From Talinum fruticosum (Eukaryota; Streptophyta; Magnoliopsida; Caryophyllales; Talinaceae), in assembly GCA_021018815.1 (NCBI GenBank), contig JAITYX010000075.1:372001-436000 (forward strand): 64,000 nt of DNA. The letters run 5' to 3'. Shown piece by piece: positions 1-11,900 of the stretch. The translations under genes were made by a program, and so were the position numbers. The notes below the pieces were generated by a model that was not told the origin of the DNA, searched no databases, and saw only the letters and a program-made list of their open reading frames with translations. Within the stretch, counting starts at the first letter, position 1; every line of letters starts with the position of its first letter.

Positions 1-2475
1 TATTCGTTAACTTATTTGGGCGAATTATTATTGTTTTGCATGACTATAATTAGTAAAATATATTGATTGCCTCCTTTTAGTTTTTCCGCTTGACCACTAA
101 ACAATAATCCAATCCATTAACTCCCTAAGTAAGAATTAGGCTTCTCTTAATTCATTAGATAAGGAAGGGTAAGTTGGGACCCAATAGGGATTGAGAACCG
201 ACAATTATTCAGGGGAGAAAGAGAGAGAATGTGGAGGGGAGGTCGGTTTTTCTTGGCGTGGCCAGGAAAGGGAAAAGAAACAGAGAGGGAGAGTGAGGGA
301 TTAGGAGAAAGGAAATAAAGAGCGAGGAAGTGAGAGAGAGCAAAAGCGAGAGAGGGAGACCCGAGAGCCGAGGAAAATGAACAACCACGAGCGACAATAG
401 AGGAGGCTTGGGGGGTTACCAGAAAGGAAGAAGAAGAACAGAGAGAGGGCGAACAATTGAGGAACACCATAGAGAAAGAAGACGGGAGATAGAGGGACCG
501 GAGATGAGGAAAAGGAAGAGGACGCCGACGTGTCTTTCCTCCCGAACGGCGAGAGCAGAAATCGGCAAGGCGGGAGGTAAGGAGAGGGAGCGAAAGCAAG
601 CACAGAGATCGGAGGAAGCAAGAAACGAGAACCGAGAGGCAAGGGAGCGGACCCCGACCAGAAACAGAGCAAGAGAGAGAGATCGAGTGGGTGAAACCGG
701 GGACCTGGACCGAAGCGAGAGCAAGCGAGAGACCGAGGCGTAACGCGGAACACTCAATCCTTTTCTCAAATCCTAGAATTCGAGGTCGGTAGTCTTATTC
801 TCTAAATTAATAGTAATTTTGAAATTCAATTGAATTTATTGTGAATATTGAGTATCCGTATTGCAGAACAAATTTAGTAGTTGTTTAAGGTTGATTTAAG
901 AACTAAGAATGAATTTAGGGAGTTTTTAAGGCCGAATCGGGACATGAGAGGATTTTCTTGGGTTAAGTGGTTGAAGTTGAATTGGGAACTTTGAAGAAAT
1001 TTAGTAATTACTTAAAGTTGAATTGGGAACCTGGAGATTCCGATAGAGTTAGGTTGCATCGGTCAAATGAATAGTATTGAAGTTTCGGTTAGCAATTAAG
1101 GATAAAGAAGCCATGATTTGGGTATGAATTATGAGTTAATTAAAGCCTTAGAGATTTCTTGAATTTGCGACATTAAGAGATAATAACAAATATTAGGGAA
1201 TGATGATTTGAAGTATAAAAGGGAGCATGAGTTCATCTTGATTCAGTGCACAATTGAGTCGTGGATGTGATAAGCGGGTGTTAAGATAAATTGAGTTTAG
1301 AAGATATCTAAATCCTTCAAAGTAAATTACACTTAAAGATAAAGGGAACTAGAGGGGTTTGAGTAGTAAACTAAGACTAAGAGGTATACGGCTAAATATG
1401 AGCAAGAAAGAGTTTAGTTAGTAACGTGGAGACATAATATGAGAATTAGAGGCAAAGAAGACAATTTGTGAGAAGTTGAGACATTTGAGTTAAGTGGTAA
1501 CTACTTGTGGTTATTGTGGCTCGTAAAAAGGAATTAATGTTACTAAATTGGTAGATTTAGAAAGGCATAGTCGAAAAGGAGCCGAGAAGGACTGTCTGTG
1601 TTGAGTTGTGATTAATTGTGCTAAGTGATTGTGTTAAATGGTGTTTAAAAGAGGATTCAGTTCTAAAAAGAGTTTTTAATGATTGCAAATCGCGCTTTTA
1701 AATAAGTGAAGTGTTGTGATCTTTATATTACAAAGAGTTTCATCGGTGATTATCTATAATCCTATTATGTTATTCTTGTTTTCTCAATGATTATTACTGG
1801 TAATATGTGTGAAGTACTTTCTATTTTAAGAGTGTAAGACTCTCCGAGCGTGGTTTGCTCGCCCCCACAAATTTCTTCCCTTTCCCCTCCCAGTTGCGAG
1901 TACCCCCGAGATGCCTCTTCCCGACGGAAGCCGATGATGGTCGGGAGTTGAAGTTTGGTTTATGTGCTTCATGTTTAGCATGTTGTATATAGGCGGTTAC
2001 TTATGTAATTATGAAATAATGTATAGTGAAGTTGGATGTATGCGCAGAGACTCGAACTAGTAGCCCCGACAAGCCAAGAATTTCCTTTCACCGGCAATTT
2101 TGCTCTTAAGCGGTTGTTATTTAGTTTTTAACTTAGTTTGTAACTTGGGTTGTCAACCGATTTGGAATTTTGGTTTTGTTGTTGTGAATATACTCCGGCG
2201 TGTGCCATTGAGTTGTGTACTCCGAACGTGTGGCTCGTTGAGTTTTATTGTGACTTTCATGTAGGTTTTTAAGGCTTTTAGCCTATGGGTTGGCCCATAT
2301 TTCAAACGGAACTCTACCGAAATTTTTAGAAAATTTTCAAACTTTCTTGAAGAATTACCTCTATTACCTTAAGTTGGAATTAGAAAGCCAAACCGACACC
2401 TGAATGAGCCTTGGAAGTTCCTTGTAAGGAACTCCGGCAATGTAATACTCCTAGGGTGGGCTTTGGGGTGTTACA
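1..2475 (+). repeat. Left (5') LTR of the gypsy-type element, cut by window start
   Basis: It aligns with the right LTR from base 4621 onward, so about 107 bases of its start lie outside the window. It ends GGTGTTACA at 2475. About 500 bases present in the right LTR (near 6258-6768) are missing here: the sequence passes directly from GTGTTAAATGGTG (near 1640) to AAAAGAGGATTC. The purine-rich stretch at 200-740 gives long low-complexity open frames that are not genes. Confidence 0.88.
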
Positions 2476-2479
2476 AAAA

Positions 2480-2491
2480 TGGTATTAGAGC
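2480..2491 (+). promoter_or_regulatory. Primer-binding site (initiator tRNA-Met type)
   Basis: TGGTATTAGAGC lies four bases after the left LTR. It differs by one base from the common plant site TGGTATCAGAGC, which pairs with the 3' end of initiator tRNA-Met and primes minus-strand DNA synthesis. Confidence 0.8.
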
Positions 2492-4497
2492 ATAGATTTT
2501 GGCGACCTTAAGTTTGCATTGCATATAGCCGTCTAGGATCCTTGTTATGTAACTATGTGCTTTCTCCGTGGCCGACATATGTGTGCCCTTAAGTTCAACC
2601 TCGACTTATATGTGATTACCTAGTCGACTTAGTTGGATTAGTTGATCTGCAAATTGCCCTTTAGGGTGAGATGTGAGTAATTTATGCATGTTGAGTATGT
2701 GATTGAGTGTGGCTGAATTTTTATTTCCTTTCCGTATTCATTGATTTCGTGGTGTGACTTCTAATCGTTAGTTGGCTTAGGAATTCTACCTCTAAGAAGC
2801 ATACGAGTATTCAATTATGTATTGATTGTTTATGTATTTATTTCTAAGGAGTTTAGAGAATGCATGATTGATCTTAGATGGGAAAAGAAAAGACATACGG
2901 TACCCTAGCATAAGTGGAGCATTCATGGGAGACTCCGATTCAATTTGTTGATTTAGGTATAGAGGCTGCTTTTTGAGAGTTGTTACTAAGGAATGAATTG
3001 AAATGTCACATTATGGAATAGGATATTGCTTGAGCAGACTCGAGTATTGAGAGATACTTGCATGTATCTACGGAAATACTCATAGGTGAGTACTTTTGGA
3101 AGTTATAAATGAGATATAGGGAGGAAACTAATGGGGAATACAACGTGAAAGGTTTGTTGTATCATCGGTGGAATTGACTTTTCTTGATAATAATATTTGG
3201 GTCCTTAATCGAGAATGTCAAACTTGGTATTTTGCTTGAAGTGCATGTTTGTTCGGGTGTGTTGGAAGGTATCTTTTGGGTACATTTTGGAGCCATTTTG
3301 GAGAAATAGTTGATTTAGGGATTTTCTCTAGTTCCATCTAAGTTTTGGGTTGACCAAACATAGGATGCAATGGTTATAGAGATCCATCTATGAGTTGCGA
3401 AATTGAAAAACTTGTGAGAAAGGTCTAGAGTAAGCCGAGCATGAGGCTAGAAGAGGGCTAAGCAAATCACATTGAAGGTTGTGCTTTCCACCATTTTAAG
3501 TTCCTTCGGCTTAACTATCTCACCAAGAGGAGTGATTGATGAATGTTGGAATCATGCTCTCCACCACTTTAAGTTTATATGTGGCGATTCTTTGTGAGTA
3601 ATCTAAATGTCGAAATCGTTTGGAAGTAGTTCCTTGGGATCTTTATAAACCTTGGCATTGATAACAATCTTGTAGGTTGAGTGCCTCGTTTACAAAGGAA
3701 GTTAGAAGTTGTTCTATCACTCCCATACTTCATTTGGAGTTCATTGTGTTTATTAGTGCTCATGGGAGTGACTATAAGTTACTTGGGAGCGAGATACTTT
3801 AAGTTTTACCTAAGGATAGTAGGTTTGATCTTAATTCCCATAGAGGTGAAAGAATAACATGAGGACTCCCTACTACCTATTGCAGCTTACTATGAGTTGC
3901 TTAGGGATCTTATTGTGCTGGATATGATCACATATAGTTGGTTGCCTCTAAGTTCGACTTGGTTTAAATTCCAACATTTTGATTATACTTTCGAGCTCTG
4001 TCTCATCGCCTTTTGGTGATGTTACTTGCCTAGTATGTGTGTCATTCTTAGTGTTTCGACTAGTGATGCGCCATAGATAATTCGTTGGACTAGCCCATCT
4101 CGCTTAATGGTTGTGGAGGATAAGGAGCTAGGGGTGGTGTAAGATATTGAACTATATGTGTGCCAAGTTAATGTGTTGATTACGCAAGTATTTGGGTTGA
4201 GACGTTAGTATCCAATTTAAAACAAGTGGTGAGATCTTTCCTAGCCAACTATGTGCTCGTTTCTAGTACGATTTACTCTTTGGAGCCTTGTAATTAAGTG
4301 AGCGGACGTACTGAAATGATGGTAGAGGAGGCGAGAACTCATTAACCCATAGAGACTCCCTTAGGAATTCCGATGAATCGTGACTCCCTAATTGAGTTTC
4401 CTTCCGTGTTAACTGTACTCAGTGTGTCTCATGTATGTGTGATTATACCTTACGTATCTTAGATACCACTTGTTCTAAATTTCGGAGACGAAATTCT

Positions 4498-4513
4498 TTT
4501 AAGGGGGAAGAAA
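4498..4513 (+). promoter_or_regulatory. Polypurine tract of the gypsy-type element
   Basis: AAGGGGGAAGAAA abuts the TGTAAGACCC start of the right LTR, preceded by GACGAAATTCTTTT. This is the usual place and make-up of the plus-strand primer of gypsy elements. Confidence 0.8.
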
Positions 4514-7500
4514 TGTAAGACCCGTAATTTTGGATTAGGTAGTTATATGAGTTAAATTAATTATTTATCTTTAATTACATAGAGTAGGTTGAATAACTAA
4601 AATATCTGCGTATATATATATATTCATTAATTTATTTGGGCGAATTATTATTAGTTTGCATGACTATAATTAGTAAAATATATTGATTGCCTCCTTTTAG
4701 TTTCTCCGGTTGACCACCAAACAAAAATTCAATCCCTTAACTCCCTAAGTAAGAATTAGGCTTCTCTTCATTCATTAGATAAGGAAGGGTAAGTTGGGAC
4801 CCAATAGGGATTGAGGACCGACAATTATTTAGTGGAGAAAGAGAGAGAACGGGGAGGGGAGGTCGGTTTTACTCGGCGTGGCCAGGAAAGGGAAGAGAAA
4901 CAGAGAGGGAGAGCGAGCGATCAGGAGAAAGGAAATAGAGAGAGAGGAAGTGAGAGAGAGCAAAAGCGAGAGAGGGAGACCCGAAAGCTGAGGAAATTGA
5001 ACAACCACAGGAGGCTTAGGGGGCAAGCAGAAAGGAAGAAGAAGAACAGAGAAAATGAGGGTGAACAATTGAGGAACACCGTAGAGAGAGAAGACGGGAG
5101 ATAGAGGGACCGGAAATGAGGAAAAGAAAGAGGACGCCGACGTGCCTTTCTCCTGAACGGCGAGAGCGGCAAATCGGCAAGGTGGGAGACAAGGAGAGGG
5201 AGCGAAAGCAAGCACAGAGATCAGAGGAAGCAAGAAACGAGAATCAGAGGCAAGGGGAGCGGACCCGACCAGAAACACAGCAAGAGAGAGAGCTCGAGTG
5301 GGTGAAACTGGGGACCTGGACCAGAAGTGAGAGCAAGTGTGAGACCAGGGCAGAATGCATAACACTCAATCCTTTTCTCAAATCCTAGAATTCGAGGTCA
5401 GTAGTCTTATTCTCCAAATTAATAGTAATTTCGAAATTCAATTGAATTTATTGTGAATATTGAGTATCTATATTGCAGCACAGATTTAGTAGTTGTTTAA
5501 GGTTGAGTTAAGAACTTAGAATGAATTTAGGGAGTTTTTAAGGCTGAATCGGGACATGAGAGGATTTTCTTGGGTTAAGTGGTTGAAGTTGAATCGGGAA
5601 CTTTGAAGAAATTTAGTAATTACTTAAAGTTGAATTGGGAACCTGGAGATTCTGATAGAGTTAGGTTGCATCGGTCAAATGAGTAGTATTGAAGTTTCGG
5701 TTAGCAATTAAGGATGAAGAAGCCATGATTTGGGTACGAATTATGAGTTGATTAAGCCTTAGAGATTTCTTGAATTTGCGGTATTAAGAGATAATAACAA
5801 ATATTAGGGAATGATGATTTGAAGTATAAAAGGGAATATGAGTTCATCTTGATTCAAGCACAATTGAGGTGTGGATGTGACAAGTGGGTGATGTTAAGAT
5901 AAATTGAGTTTAGAAGATATTTGAATCCTTGAAAGTAAATTACACTTGAAGATAAAGGGAACTAGAGGGGTTTGAGTAGTAAACTAAGACTAAAAGGGTA
6001 TACTTCTAAATATGAGCAAGAAAGAGTTTAGTTACTAGCGTGGAGACATAATATGAGAATTGGAGGCAAAGAAGACAATTTGTGAGAAGTTGAGACGTTT
6101 GAGTTAAGTGGTAACTACTTGTGGTTATTGTGGCTCGTAAAAGGAATTAATATTACTAAATTGGTAGATTTAGAAAGGCATAGTCGGAAAAGAGCCGAGG
6201 AGGACTGTTTGTGTTGAGTTGTGATTAATTGTGCTTAGTGATTGTGTTAAATTATGTTCAAAAGTTAGTTTTGAAAGAAGTTATATGTTTTACGTGTAAT
6301 GATACTTGAATATGATTTTGTGATATATGCTTTTCAAGCTTGAAAACGTGTTTCTAAGAAGTGAAACCGATTTGAGAATGTTGTTTGAAACAAGTGTGAT
6401 GAGTGAATGTGTTAAAGAAACTAGTTTGAATCGACTTTGCTAAGATCATTTAGCACAAGGAAGGATTCTAGCTAGGGCGGATAGCTAGGGATCCTAGTGT
6501 ATCGAGATACCCGATTGGAATCTTCCTATATAGGTCCCGGAGCCATTTGTTTGGGGTCACGCCCTAGAGAAACCATAGAAACTAGAGAAATTAGAGAAAT
6601 TATGAGAAATTGCGAAGTGCTAGTTCGAGTCCACAACCTAGAAAGTGATTCACCAAAAGAAATTCATTGAAAGTGATTTATGAGATGTGATTTAGTAGAA
6701 ATGATTCAATTTCGATTGAAAGCATTTGAAAGAAAGTATTGGTGGTTGCACCACCTTGTTAAAAGAGGATTCGAGCTCCAAAAAGAGTTTTTAATGATTG
6801 CAAATCGTGCTTTTAAATAAGTGAAGTGTTATGATCTTTATATTACAAAGAGTTTCATCAATGATTATCTATATTCCTATTATGTTATTCTTGTTTTCTC
6901 AATGATTATTACCGGTAATATGTGTGAAGTACTTTCCATTTTAAGAGTGTAAGACTCTCCGGTGAGCGCGTGGTTTGCTTACCCCCACAAATTTCCCCCT
7001 TTTCCCCTCCCGATTGCGAGTACCCCCGAGATGCCTCTTCCCTTACTGAAGCCGATGATGGTTGAGTTGAAGTTTGGTTTTATGTGTTTCATGTTTAGCA
7101 TGTTGTATATAGGCGATTACTTATGTAATTATGCAATAATGTATAGTGAAGTTGGATGTATGCAAAGAGACCCGAACTTGTAGCCTTGACAAGCCAGAAT
7201 TTCCTTTCACTTGCAATTTTGCTCTTAAGCGGTTGTAATTTAGTTTTTAACTTAGTTTGTAACTTGGGTTGTAAACCGATTTGAAATTTTGGTTTTGTGG
7301 TTGTGAATATACTCCAAAGATGTGACCGTTGAGCTATGTACTCCGAGCGTATGGCTCATTGAGTTTTATTGTGACTTTCATACGGGTTTTTAAGGCTTTT
7401 AGCTTATGGGTTGGGTCATATTTCAAAACGGAACTCTACGGAAATTTTTAGAAAATTTTCAAATTTTCTTGAAGAATTACCTCTATTACCTTAAGTTGAG

Positions 7501-7595
7501 ATTAAAAAGCCAAACCGACACTGAATAAGCCTTAGGAGTTCCTTGTAAAGAACTCGGCAATATAATACTCATAGGGTGGGTTTTGGGGTGTTACA
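4514..7595 (+). repeat. Right (3') LTR of the gypsy-type element, 3082 bp
   Basis: It begins TGTAAGACCC and ends GGTGTTACA. It carries about 500 bases (near 6258-6768, including GCTAGGGCGGATAGCTAGG) absent from the left LTR. A (TA)n run lies at 4611-4622 near its start. The next bases, ATCGG, continue into a copia gag leader, so ATCGG is the likely target duplication. Its partner lies outside the window. Confidence 0.88.
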
Positions 7596-8190
7596 ATCGG
7601 CGCCTAGCTTTTCAAAAGGATCTTAGAATCCAAAAGTTTAAACATCAAATGGCTCGTAACACTCGGAGAATTCGATAAATGAAGATCATCTACCGGACCA
7701 CCCAAGTTCAAGGGGTCATTGAGTTTTAAAGTTATGATGGAAGGTGTAAGATCCGTACCTAAAGAAAAATCGGAGTACACCATCGAAGAAACCGAGAAGT
7801 TCAAAAGAACTTTAAAGTTATGAACACACCGATGTGTGTCATCGGCTCGAAAGAGTACAACAGGGTCTCTACCGTGACACAACCAAAGAGGTGTGGGACA
7901 CTCTTGTCAACACATATGAAGGAACAAGTCAAGTAAGGCAAGCAAAGATAAGCCAATATCTACTCAAGTATGAGTTATTCAAGATAGAACCGTAAGAGAA
8001 CATCTCTCATATGTATGCTTCGGTTCACTCGAGATTACAAATAATCTCAAGTCTCCGGGTAGAAAAATCTCACACGAAAAAATGGTCGAAAAATTCTGAG
8101 AAGTCTACCAAGGAAAAGATAGGTCCCAAGGTGGCAGCCATTGAAGAGACTCAAGCACCTCTCTCAAATAAAACCAGACGAGCTTAGAGT
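7596..8190 (+). pseudogene. Copia gag fragment (5' third), interrupted by the gypsy element
   Basis: Directly behind the gypsy LTR the sequence TCGGCGCCTAGCTTTTC matches the primer-site end and leader of the copia family in this window (compare 47177 onward). A gag start ATGGCTCGTAACA follows at 7649. The frame is broken, but stretches match the gag (UBN2-type) domain of the same family: SAKEVWDTLVNTYEG-like near 7880, QAKISQYLLKYELF near 7945, and GPKVAAIEET near 8130. It stops matching near KPDEL (about 8190). It is a dead remnant whose 5' LTR must lie left of the window. Antisense frames here are shadows. Confidence 0.75.
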
Positions 8191-8929
8191 GCCTTTTCAT
8201 AATTTTTTTACAAAGGAAATGATACCTATGAGTAATTTTTGATACTTGGGGGCTTTAAATAGTTATATCATACCTTAGGTGCCTCAATGCAATTTGTACA
8301 AAGCAATAGTATTGAAATTTGAATAAGTATAATAAGACCAATTTTGATGTTTATAAAACTACTTACTTTTTTAGTGCGTACCTAAAGACAATGCTCTTTC
8401 AAATTTATGGTCAAATAGAAACAATAATTTTATGTTTCAATTGAACGCAAAGAATTTTCCGATATGACTTTAACACGTCAGTTTTCTTAGATTTGCCACA
8501 CTACAAATCACACTAACCTTTCATATGTGAGGAATCAACGTTAAACTGTCATGTTATCCAAGGCATAGCCCACCACTTGCATTTGAAATCACCGGAAGCA
8601 ATAATTTGGCTTAGCCAAGGTACACGGTGATGGACTAATGACTGAGCTTAATATGTTAAACAGTTGATGAGCCAAGCTCCAATGTATTTGTGTATATACA
8701 TCCAATTACGGTACAGAAACATTAAGACTTTGCCCCGGACCTTTTCACCTTCCTGTTATTATTTGCACGAGCACGCCAGTAGCTTAATCAAAATAAGGGG
8801 ACCACTCTGGGATTTTGCCTTCCACAGAAATCAGTCAGCTCCACTTCCAATTCTTCACAACACCAGTCATTCATTTACAAAGAGTATGCACAGATTACTG
8901 GAACAAGTAACTGCTTTTCCCAGCCTTCA
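8191..8929. other. 3' flank and presumed 3' UTR of the TLC gene
   Basis: This lies between the copia fragment and the stop codon of the minus-strand TLC gene at 8930. The part nearest the gene should hold its 3' UTR and polyadenylation site. I could not place the cleavage site. No other gene is recognisable. Confidence 0.4.
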
Positions 8930-11900
8930 TCAATCTGTCTTTGTTGTCAATGTCTTGATCATTCCCTTTGTTATCTTGGAAAACCACATCAAGTTCAACA
9001 CCGCAAGCACACAAGGGGAAGTTAAGATGAGGTAAAATCCAACAGTGGCCAGCAGCATAATCTGCAAGGATGAAAGCACACAAGAAATAAAAGTCTTAGA
9101 TTGATTTCCTATCTGTTCATGACTTCAGTATTGGCAAGTAAATGAATTGCTTATAAGTGCTTTACTCTTGACATTTCTCCCCTTCTTACACCCCATGTTC
9201 AAAGTCATAAGGAAGAACAAACATTTCTATCTGAATATCCCTGGCAAAAACTCACTACCAGATGCATTATTGAAGGCATGTGCAACTAACTTAACATACA
9301 AGGCGGTAATAAGATTCTATGAACTGCATCAATTACAGAATCTTGTCAAATGGAAATAATTGATCATGTCTTCGAGAAGCAAATACAGTGGCACATTGGT
9401 AGGCCCATCTTCCGGAACATAATCTCACCTAAGACTCTTACAGCAAATAGGAAGAGTTTATCAATGTGTGATAGATAGATGCTCAATGCAAGACTCTTGC
9501 CCCATGATGCACTCTTTTACCGCTCAAAAAGAGAGCATGTCAAATTGTACACCTATATGGCGGATGATATACCCTCAAAAACTACATATTGAAGACTCCC
9601 CCATTACATTATGCATTGAAAGTACTCGTAAAATTTTTTATTCATCAGATGGTTATTGCCAAACAAATTGATAACCTGTAGAACATTATTTAAAACAGAT
9701 GCATCCTACTACTTCAAATATTTGTGCAGAGCAGCCTCCTCTATACAGACACCCTCCCCCTCCCCTCAAAAAAAGAAAAAAAAAGAAAAAACAAACAAAA
9801 AAAGTGCATCAAGAATGTACCACTACCAGACCACATTGCTGGACAAGCATTTGAAAGAAAAGCTATTGGACGTTTAGTTATGGGTTATTCTGGACTAAAG
9901 AAAATATCTCACTAAAATGTCATCTATTTTTGGGAATGTAACATGCTGCACCGAGTATGACACACTGTGCTATCAAGTGTCATTTAGCACATGGAGAATA
10001 TCACATAAATTTTTTAACTATTTGCTGATGTCAATCACCAGAGGATCATTCCAGGTGTCCTTGGATGTACCCGATGATTTTCCCTAATCTTGAGGTTATC
10101 ATGCACACATGCCTTCCCCGGGGGGTTCTTAAAAAGAAATCTGTCTGGAATTCAATTGTAGTGGTGATAGTGACCTATACACATGTGAGATCTCCACCCC
10201 CTCCCCTGCTTTCTTTAGAAAAAGAAAGGTCCCAAAATAAAATATTGAACACCCTATCCATTTGGGGCAATGGCATATTGGCTCAGTACTTTGTTATGGC
10301 TTCTGGCTTCCCCTCCAGATTGTATCTCTGGCAGGATAGTCCTGCTTTTTAATTGGAAAAGAAATGTATCCACCTGCTTTGAAACAAGGACCATGAATGT
10401 AAATCTTTACCTGATCATAGTGAGCATAGATGTGATAGAACACATACATGAACAGAAGAATCCTGGCAACCTGCAAGAGTCCATCCATGTCAAAATCAGG
10501 CAGCAATCTTAACACATTTAGCAGATGAGATGCTTATTATGACACCAGACTACACCAAAATATTAAATACGAAAAGTGATCCATGGTTACAATCCAAGAC
10601 ATTATATTCTAGTCCTGAGCCAAGCAAACCAGTCAAACATCAAGCAAGACAAGTTTATGTCAGAAGCCCAGAAGACATCCAGAAAACGACTTCTATAAGC
10701 CACATAGCCCGATTACTGCTACTTGGCTGAAATGATAAATTTCTACATAGATGTATAAGACTGATCAGAATATATAGTGGCTATTTTAAATAGTTATCAC
10801 TCACCAGCCAAGTTAAGAATATAGCCACTCCATTGACAACATATGGTTTTGATTTCTTCTTCCCAACTGCATCAAGATACCTTCGCCACAAGTAGGTTCA
10901 CATCATAATAGGACCCAACAAAATTATATTTGCTCTCAAACGATATGAGCAACACAAGTGGTTGAGAGTTACCATCTCAAGTTGATCCCTGGTGTTGTTG
11001 TCTCTGAAAGCAGAACCATATAGGTATAGAATTGCCCCTCCCCAGTCAACATAGCATATCCTAGTGCAGTCATAGACAGAAAATGATGAAGCACCTGCAA
11101 AATCATGCATCATCCTTCTGGGCATACGTCACATGAGCTGAATGATTGACATTCATTATCTATTGCCCATTTGCAGCTATTGATATGTATTAAAAAGAGG
11201 ATTCACATCCTCCCTTCATTGGAAAAGAATGCAATCTTCTGGGCTTTCCACAAGCTATGTTACCTGGACTTAGGAAACGGGTAAGGATCCAAGTTCCGAC
11301 TCATCAAATCTCGAAAAATAGGACCTGGGCACTGTCCAAATCTTTGACATGGATATGGGGCTACTCTTTGAAATTTGCCCCTTAAAATAATTTCTTCTAA
11401 ATTATATCAGGCCAATATTAGTATTATAATTTTTATAGTTATATTAGCCCAATATAGATTTATGACTAACCACTTTAAGCATAAAAAGAACCCTCTCCAT
11501 CTAAATTGACCCATACACAGCAAACATCCAGCCCATTTTCAAACAGCCAACAAATCAGAATTCCTGACCCACTTTTAATTTTAAAAATCAAATAATGAGA
11601 ACAGTGGAAATTGGAAAGGAGCGACAAAACAAAACGTCTAAACTCAGACGCTGCAACATGACAAAGGTAGCCCCCTGCACGTTCACACTTGGTCTCCCTC
11701 ATCTCTCTCTCTTCTCTCCTCTATCTCAATCAATCATCTCAAGCTTTGATAAAACAACAGGCCATAGCTTTGCCTCCTTAACCTATGCGCCATGTGCTGA
11801 CTGCCACAATCCTTTCGCCGATGCCGACTGTGTCGGGATGACTGTGTCCAAAAACTTTAGCCGGATCTGGCATGTATCCTGTGTCCGGATCAGTGTCGGC

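Larger units (their letters stand above)
2476..4513 (+). other. Internal region of the gypsy-type element, no coding capacity seen
   Basis: About 2 kb lie between the LTRs. I see no frame with gag, protease, reverse transcriptase, RNase H, integrase or chromodomain motifs. An autonomous element of this type would need about 5 kb here. The DNA is either decayed coding sequence or the non-coding filler of a large retrotransposon derivative that depends on a related element. Confidence 0.65.
1..7595 (+). mobile_element. Ty3/gypsy-type element with long LTRs and non-coding interior (Tekay/Del-like or LARD), left end outside window
   Basis: Two direct copies of one sequence (1-2475 and 4621-7595) flank about 2 kb of unique DNA. 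The right copy starts TGTAAGACCC at 4514 and both copies end GGGTGTTACA, the TG...CA pattern of LTRs. A primer-binding site follows the left LTR and a polypurine tract precedes the right one, so the element lies on the plus strand. The start sequence, the LTR length near 3 kb and the tract type resemble plant chromovirus (Del/Tekay) elements from general knowledge. No gag, protease, RT or integrase frame is visible inside, so it is non-autonomous or gutted. The first 240 aligned LTR bases differ at roughly 15 sites by eye, so it is not recent. Confidence 0.85.

Noticed and set aside
147..769. Several overlapping frames of 110-150 codons in the purine-rich part of the gypsy LTR, both strands
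   Set aside because: Low-complexity GA/CT composition gives RER and LSL runs. The same stretch recurs in the other LTR with frame-disrupting changes, and no domain is visible.
4811..5388. Frames of 90-178 codons in the right gypsy LTR
   Set aside because: Same purine-biased LTR segment as above; shadows of base composition.
7604..7882. 92-codon minus-strand frame
   Set aside because: It is antisense to the copia gag fragment, whose plus-strand blocks match the other gag copies.
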